From Setaria digitata (Eukaryota > Nematoda > Chromadorea > Rhabditida > Setariidae), in the NCBI GenBank assembly GCA_003640385.1, contig RCAB01000141.1, positions 62,001 to 126,000 of the forward strand: 64,000 nt of DNA, in the 5' to 3' direction. The notes under the pieces are model-generated. The model had not been told where the DNA came from and did no database searches. It worked only from the letters and a program-made list of their open reading frames with translations. Position numbers and translations under genes: made by a program. Below, piece after piece: positions 63,739 through 64,000 of the stretch (position 1 is the stretch's first letter; each line of letters begins with the position of its first letter).

Positions 63739-64000
<262 letters not shown>

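Overview
This window looks like nuclear DNA of a clade III (spirurid, probably filarial) nematode. The reasons are very AT-rich sequence with long poly-A/T tracts, small genes broken into many exons by GT-AG introns, and a member of the nematode-restricted SXP/RAL-2 family beside GAPDH. All gene models were built by hand from splice sites, reading-frame phase and remembered family sequences; no database search was run. I saw no bacterial or viral genes, tRNA, rRNA, spliced-leader RNA gene or CRISPR array.

Layout. (1) 409-5481, plus: C-terminal part of a CACHD1/tag-180 type protein (VWFA and cache domains, alpha2delta-like). (2) 5482-15084: a 9.6 kb gene desert of homopolymers and AT repeats. 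(3) 15085-16498, plus: an acireductone dioxygenase family protein in which all four metal-ligand positions appear replaced. (4) 18767-21171, plus: an S1 serine protease. (5) 22339-28557, plus: coatomer gamma subunit (COPG), 16 exons. (6) 30444-31955, plus: an unrecognised 215-aa protein with a four-cysteine zinc ribbon. (7) 38843-32563, minus: nucleoporin NUP88, 15 exons. (8) 38844-45851: a repeat-rich region holding GT and AGT microsatellites, a 64-bp minisatellite, a GC-rich island and hairpins. (9) 53791-45852, minus: exocyst subunit EXOC3/Sec6, 19 exons. (10) 53792-54855: a divergent promoter region with an E-box/bZIP-like cluster. (11) 54856-57884, plus: the ZCCHC4-type 28S rRNA m6A methyltransferase. 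(12) 60139-62407, plus: the SXP/RAL-2 protein. (13) 63739 to the end, plus: 5' end of GAPDH.

How the genes relate. Most are independent housekeeping genes and I see no operon. COPG (Golgi COPI coat) and EXOC3 (exocyst tethering) both serve membrane traffic, NUP88 serves nuclear export and ZCCHC4 serves ribosome maturation. EXOC3 and ZCCHC4 are divergent and share a roughly 1.1 kb upstream region.

The strongest unusual observation is the acireductone dioxygenase homologue with an intact frame but no recognisable metal site, which looks like a pseudoenzyme. Next are the 64-bp minisatellite carrying TCACGTCA in every unit, with the same 8-mer in the EXOC3/ZCCHC4 promoter; a homopolymer run in EXOC3 that breaks the frame by one base; two GC-AG introns; and a GCATG-dense intron in the protease. 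I found no clearly new multi-gene system.
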